Shown: positions 7,760-10,430 of the stretch, in pieces
Position numbering within the stretch: the first letter of the stretch is position 1
How the letters are laid out: every line of letters starts with the position of its first letter
Assembly: GCA_947628355.1 (NCBI GenBank)
Contig: CANQZO010000052.1
Coordinates: 1 to 10,430 of the forward strand
Length of the DNA: 10,430 nucleotides
From: Candidatus Gastranaerophilales bacterium
GTDB lineage: Bacteria; Cyanobacteriota; Vampirovibrionia; Gastranaerophilales; Gastranaerophilaceae
Reading direction: 5' to 3'
Made by a program: the position numbers and the translations under genes
The notes under the pieces: generated by a model
Databases searched by the model: none
Told to the model about the DNA's origin: nothing
What the model saw: only the letters and a program-made list of their open reading frames with translations

Positions 7760-8698
7760 ATGAAAGATTTATTGCAATCGGGAAAAATAAGTGAACATAA
7801 AAGTTCACAGAATATTGCGTATATTTTGGAGGATCCTTCCCTGTTTAATTTAACGGGATATAAGGTCCTTGTCAGTCAGGAAAAAAATAGCTTTATAAAA
7901 TGTGCAAAAGTATTACATAATGGGAAAATCAAGCTTTTATATTTTACTTCGGGCAAGAAAAATTTAAAAAATATGATGTCTTTGATTGATACCGATACTT
8001 TCATAACAATTGTTTCAAACATTATTAAGACGGTAATCGATATTAAAAATAATGGCTTCTTGTCTTGCCAAAATTTAGATCTATCTTTTGATAAAATATT
8101 TGTCGATACACATACATTAGAAGTGAATTTGATATATTTACCGATTAGCAATACAAGTGATGATATATCTTCATTTGAAAATGAATTAAGAACAGACTTA
8201 ATAAAAGTAATAGCTTCTACCCCGTCTCTTACAAATTCAAAAATGAATAAAATAAGCGGGCATTTATCAAATGGGGCTTTATCGCTCAATGAACTATATC
8301 AAAGCATAAGAGAAGAAAATCAAAGCAGCGGAAACGGAAGTTATTCTGTAGAATACGATGACAGGATACATGTGTTTGGTTCACAGCCCACATTAACATT
8401 CACTTCTTTAGATCCAAACAATCCATTAAGCTTTGAAATTAAATCCCCTGAATATATTATAGGTAAAAATCCATCAAAGGTTAATGGCGTTATAAGTTTT
8501 AATAAAGCAATTGGAAGAGTTCATTGCAGGTTTATTTTCCAAAACAATTGCTATTATATAGTTGATGGGGATGGAATAAAAGGAAGTACAAACGGTACAT
8601 ATGTAAATGGAATTAGATTAAGGGATTTACAGTTATTTCCGGTAAAAAACGGTGATGTTATCCGCCTTGCAAACAGTGATTTTTCAATTCATATATAG
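7760..8698 (+). CDS. DUF6382-like protein with a C-terminal FHA domain
   Basis: A 312-residue soluble protein. Residues about 1-180 match what I know as the DUF6382 region that precedes FHA domains in clostridial proteins (assignment by recognition of length, position and pattern). A Ser/Asn/Gly-rich linker follows at about 183-197. The FHA domain occupies about 225-312, with strand start EYIIGKNP (231-238), IGRVHCRF (251-258), STNGTYVNG (276-284) and closing NGDVIRLAN. FHA domains bind phosphothreonine peptides; of the five usual key residues this one keeps the first Gly (235), His255 and Asn278, but has Lys236 where Arg is usual and Gly252 where the phosphate-binding Ser of SRxH is usual. 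Translation starts at ATG 7760 behind GGAG. It begins the run of genes leading into the secretion core and probably links it to the upstream kinase, which is inference. Confidence 0.88.
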   Translation: MKDLLQSGKISEHKSSQNIAYILEDPSLFNLTGYKVLVSQEKNSFIKCAKVLHNGKIKLLYFTSGKKNLKNMMSLIDTDTFITIVSNIIKTVIDIKNNGFLSCQNLDLSFDKIFVDTHTLEVNLIYLPISNTSDDISSFENELRTDLIKVIASTPSLTNSKMNKISGHLSNGALSLNELYQSIREENQSSGNGSYSVEYDDRIHVFGSQPTLTFTSLDPNNPLSFEIKSPEYIIGKNPSKVNGVISFNKAIGRVHCRFIFQNNCYYIVDGDGIKGSTNGTYVNGIRLRDLQLFPVKNGDVIRLANSDFSIHI

Positions 8699-8711
8699 AG
8701 GGTGTTGATCA

Positions 8712-9764
8712 ATGGGAAAGCCAATAGTTATTCTTGCGGATACTGATGAGATATATCTTTCACCTCTTGAAATAAAATTTTTAGAGGAATTAAACGGTAA
8801 AATTGAATTAGAAATAATTACCGATGAAGCTTATTTTAACAAACATTTTTCAACGCCGCAAAATGCTGAAATTTTAGTCGTCAGTGAAGAATTATATTTC
8901 AGTGATTTACAAAAGCAAAATATCGCCAATATATATGTTTTATCTGAAACTTTTGATGAAGGCGGTACTGAAGATTTAGGTATAACCAAAATTTTCAAAT
9001 ATACAAATACTAAAGAAATTTATAATTTGGTAACCGCTACAAGTTCAGGCATAATACATTCAGAAATATATAAATCAAAAGAAACTTCAGTTGTTCTATT
9101 TTATTCTGCGGCCGGTGGAGTTGGAAAGACAACACTTGCCATATCTATGTGTTCTTGTTTATCTAAGTATAAAAAAATTCTTTATATAAATGCTCAAAGA
9201 TTAAACTCTTTTCAGTTTTATTTGATGAACACTTCATCGGTTCCCAATAATATTTATACTGAACTTCTTAATGTCGATACAAATATATTTAATAAAATCA
9301 AACATGTAATCAGAAATGAAGGATTTGATTATCTCCCTCCCTTTGGAGCATCTTTATCATCACTAAACATTGATTTTAATATTTATGAGAAAATAATTAA
9401 ATCAGCAAAAGCAACTAAAGAATATGATGTAATTATAGTCGATACGGATACTGCTTTTGATTCCGCAAAAGCGTCACTGATAACTATGTCGGATAAAGTA
9501 GTTATTGTTACAACACAATCTAAAGCTTCTGTTAATGCAACTAATATGCTACTTAAAAATATGAGCTGTAATGACAGCGAAAAATATTTATTTGTATGTA
9601 ATGATTTCCAAAATGACAATTTCAATGCATTGGTTTCGGTTGATACAAAGCCGAATTTTACCGTTAATGAGTATATAAAGCATATACCTAATATAGACGA
9701 GTTAAAAATCAGTGATATTTCAAATAATGTCGAAATGCAGAAATTATCTTTTTTGGTAGTGTAG
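8712..9764 (+). CDS. Pseudo-receiver plus MinD/ParA-type ATPase, TadZ/CpaE-like
   Basis: The 350-residue soluble protein has two parts. Residues about 1-115 alternate strands and helices like a response-regulator receiver (KPIVILADTD at 3-12, EILVVSEE at 53-60, NIYVLSE at 73-79, ITKIFKYTN at 91-99), the layout of TadZ/CpaE proteins. Residues about 124-350 are a P-loop ATPase of the MinD/ParA class: SAAGGVGKTT at 132-141 and a Walker B-like VIIVDTDTAFD at 240-250. The deviant Walker A lysine (KGGxGKT) is Ala134 here, and the usual D-x-D after the next strand reads INAQ (Asn160). So it binds nucleotide plausibly but may hydrolyse it slowly or not dimerise in the normal way. MinD-class ATPases place complexes at sites on the membrane; here the partner would be the secretion machine starting 273 bases further on. 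A GAGGG site precedes ATG 8712, 13 bases after the FHA gene. Confidence 0.85.
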   Translation: MGKPIVILADTDEIYLSPLEIKFLEELNGKIELEIITDEAYFNKHFSTPQNAEILVVSEELYFSDLQKQNIANIYVLSETFDEGGTEDLGITKIFKYTNTKEIYNLVTATSSGIIHSEIYKSKETSVVLFYSAAGGVGKTTLAISMCSCLSKYKKILYINAQRLNSFQFYLMNTSSVPNNIYTELLNVDTNIFNKIKHVIRNEGFDYLPPFGASLSSLNIDFNIYEKIIKSAKATKEYDVIIVDTDTAFDSAKASLITMSDKVVIVTTQSKASVNATNMLLKNMSCNDSEKYLFVCNDFQNDNFNALVSVDTKPNFTVNEYIKHIPNIDELKISDISNNVEMQKLSFLVV

Positions 9765-9773
9765 GAGAATTGT

Positions 9774-10025
9774 ATGGAGAACAAAGCTATAATCATTTTT
9801 AAAATACATAAAAGAAATTTTGAAACAGATTTGGAAATACCACTTGATATTTCATCAAATGATTTGGTAAATGCTTTGAATACGGCATTTGATTTAGGGA
9901 TTGACACAAGTGATGTTTCTAACTGTTATCTTAAGGCAGAAAATCCGATCGTTTTGCTTAAAGGCAATAAGGAACTGGATAAATTTGGCGTAAGAAACGG
10001 AACTATTATCAATTTTACAGAATAA
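9774..10025 (+). CDS. YukD/EsaB-like ubiquitin-fold protein of a type VIIb secretion system
   Basis: An 83-residue protein with the beta-grasp pattern of YukD/EsaB: strand AIIIFKI (5-11), strand ETDLEIPLDI (17-26) leading into a helix NDLVNALNTAFDLG (29-42), then strand and turn NPIVLLKGNKELDKFGV and the closing RNGTIINF (74-81), equivalent to the LxDGD/T-x-I/L-x-L end of ubiquitin-like folds. There is no C-terminal Gly-Gly, as in YukD, so conjugation is not expected. EsaB is a small cytoplasmic component or regulator of the type VIIb machine in Staphylococcus and Bacillus. The gene starts 9 bases after the ATPase stop behind AGGAG (9763-9767) and is followed 12 bases later by an EssC-like gene, which is the order expected for esaB-essC neighbours. 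Sequence similarity alone is weak; context and fold carry the call. Confidence 0.78.
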   Translation: MENKAIIIFKIHKRNFETDLEIPLDISSNDLVNALNTAFDLGIDTSDVSNCYLKAENPIVLLKGNKELDKFGVRNGTIINFTE

Positions 10026-10037
10026 TAGGGGCAGATT

Positions 10038-10430
10038 ATGGAATACGGATATATTATAAAATTCTCAAGTAAAAAAGTATATAAGGAGATACAGCTACCT
10101 GTTGATTGCGAACTTGTAAAAATAGGTATGGATATATCCTGCGATGTTAGACTTTATAAGGAAGATTTTTTTGAAATATTCCAACTTGAATTATCAAAAA
10201 CACATAATGAGTGGCAAGTAATATGCTCTGAAAATGTTTATGTTGATGCCGGGGATGTCAGAAAACTTGTATCAAAATCTTTAAAGCACGGAGATACATT
10301 TGCGATAAGGTATCAAGATTCAGATCAGGAAGTATTCAAGGTTGAGTTTTTATATGATTTTGACAATGGTAAAAAAAACTACGACCGTATTATTGATATA
10401 TCCTCAGCTAAGGTCGTTACTATAGGCAGC
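10038..10430 (+). CDS. essC: N-terminus of an EssC-like FtsK/SpoIIIE secretion ATPase, cut by the window edge
   Basis: The frame is open from ATG 10038 (AGGGG at 10027-10031, 6 bases before) to the last base, giving 131 residues. Residues about 3-106 fold like an FHA domain: LVKIGMDISCDVRL at 26-39, a middle of alternating strands, and SLKHGDTFAIRY at 81-92. The next segment (YDRIIDISSAKVVTIGS at 115-131) reads as the start of a second FHA domain. Two tandem FHA domains at the N-terminus, directly after a YukD/EsaB-like gene, are the hallmark of EssC/YukB, the hexameric membrane motor that drives WXG100 proteins out of the cell. The usual protein is about 1400-1500 residues, with two membrane helices and two or three FtsK ATPase domains; all of that would lie past the window. 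The first FHA shows neither an S-R-x-H nor an N-G-x motif, as is common in EssC. Confidence 0.75.
   Translation, partial: MEYGYIIKFSSKKVYKEIQLPVDCELVKIGMDISCDVRLYKEDFFEIFQLELSKTHNEWQVICSENVYVDAGDVRKLVSKSLKHGDTFAIRYQDSDQEVFKVEFLYDFDNGKKNYDRIIDISSAKVVTIGS

Noticed and set aside
9774..10025. Ubiquitin-like modifier used for conjugation
   Set aside because: There is no C-terminal Gly-Gly and no E1/E2 or protease gene nearby; the context fits YukD/EsaB.

Overview
The window is low-GC DNA with strong AGGAGG-like ribosome binding sites and tightly packed genes, all on the + strand. The protein families (a Hanks-type kinase with YRDMKPAN, a DUF6382/FHA protein, a TadZ/MinD-like ATPase, a YukD/EsaB-like small protein and an EssC-like FHA N-terminus) point to an anaerobic gut-type Clostridia (Bacillota), perhaps Oscillospiraceae/Ruminococcaceae or Lachnospiraceae. 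This assignment rests on family knowledge, not on a database search.

Left half (1-7622): three genes in one likely transcript. First is the 3' part of a membrane-bound Ser/Thr kinase whose ATP-binding N-lobe lies before the window, with a helical extracytoplasmic domain. Second is a single-pass membrane protein whose cytoplasmic tail carries five Thr-x-x-Leu/Ile motifs. Third is an 1809-residue exported type I membrane protein made largely of Ig-like repeats. A perfect 14-bp hairpin at 7643-7675 and an AT-rich leader separate this block from the next.

Right half (7760-10430): four tightly spaced genes. They are a DUF6382+FHA protein, a pseudo-receiver plus SIMIBI/MinD-type ATPase of TadZ flavour, an 83-residue ubiquitin-like protein of the YukD/EsaB kind, and the first 131 codons of an FHA-FHA protein that matches the start of EssC, the FtsK/SpoIIIE motor of the type VIIb (WXG100/Esx) secretion system.

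Taken together the window looks like part of a type VII secretion locus of the clostridial style, with the secretion core (EsaB, EssC) starting at the right edge and a kinase/FHA signalling module plus a giant surface protein next to it. A plausible model is that the kinase senses something outside the cell, phosphorylates the Thr motifs of its neighbour, and FHA-fold proteins read this to control assembly or activity of the secretion machine. The model is inference, and it has a difficulty: both FHA domains that can be read here have altered or missing phosphothreonine-contact residues. No WXG100 substrate, EssB, EsaA or PP2C phosphatase gene is in the window. There are no RNA genes, mobile elements or CRISPR arrays that I can support.
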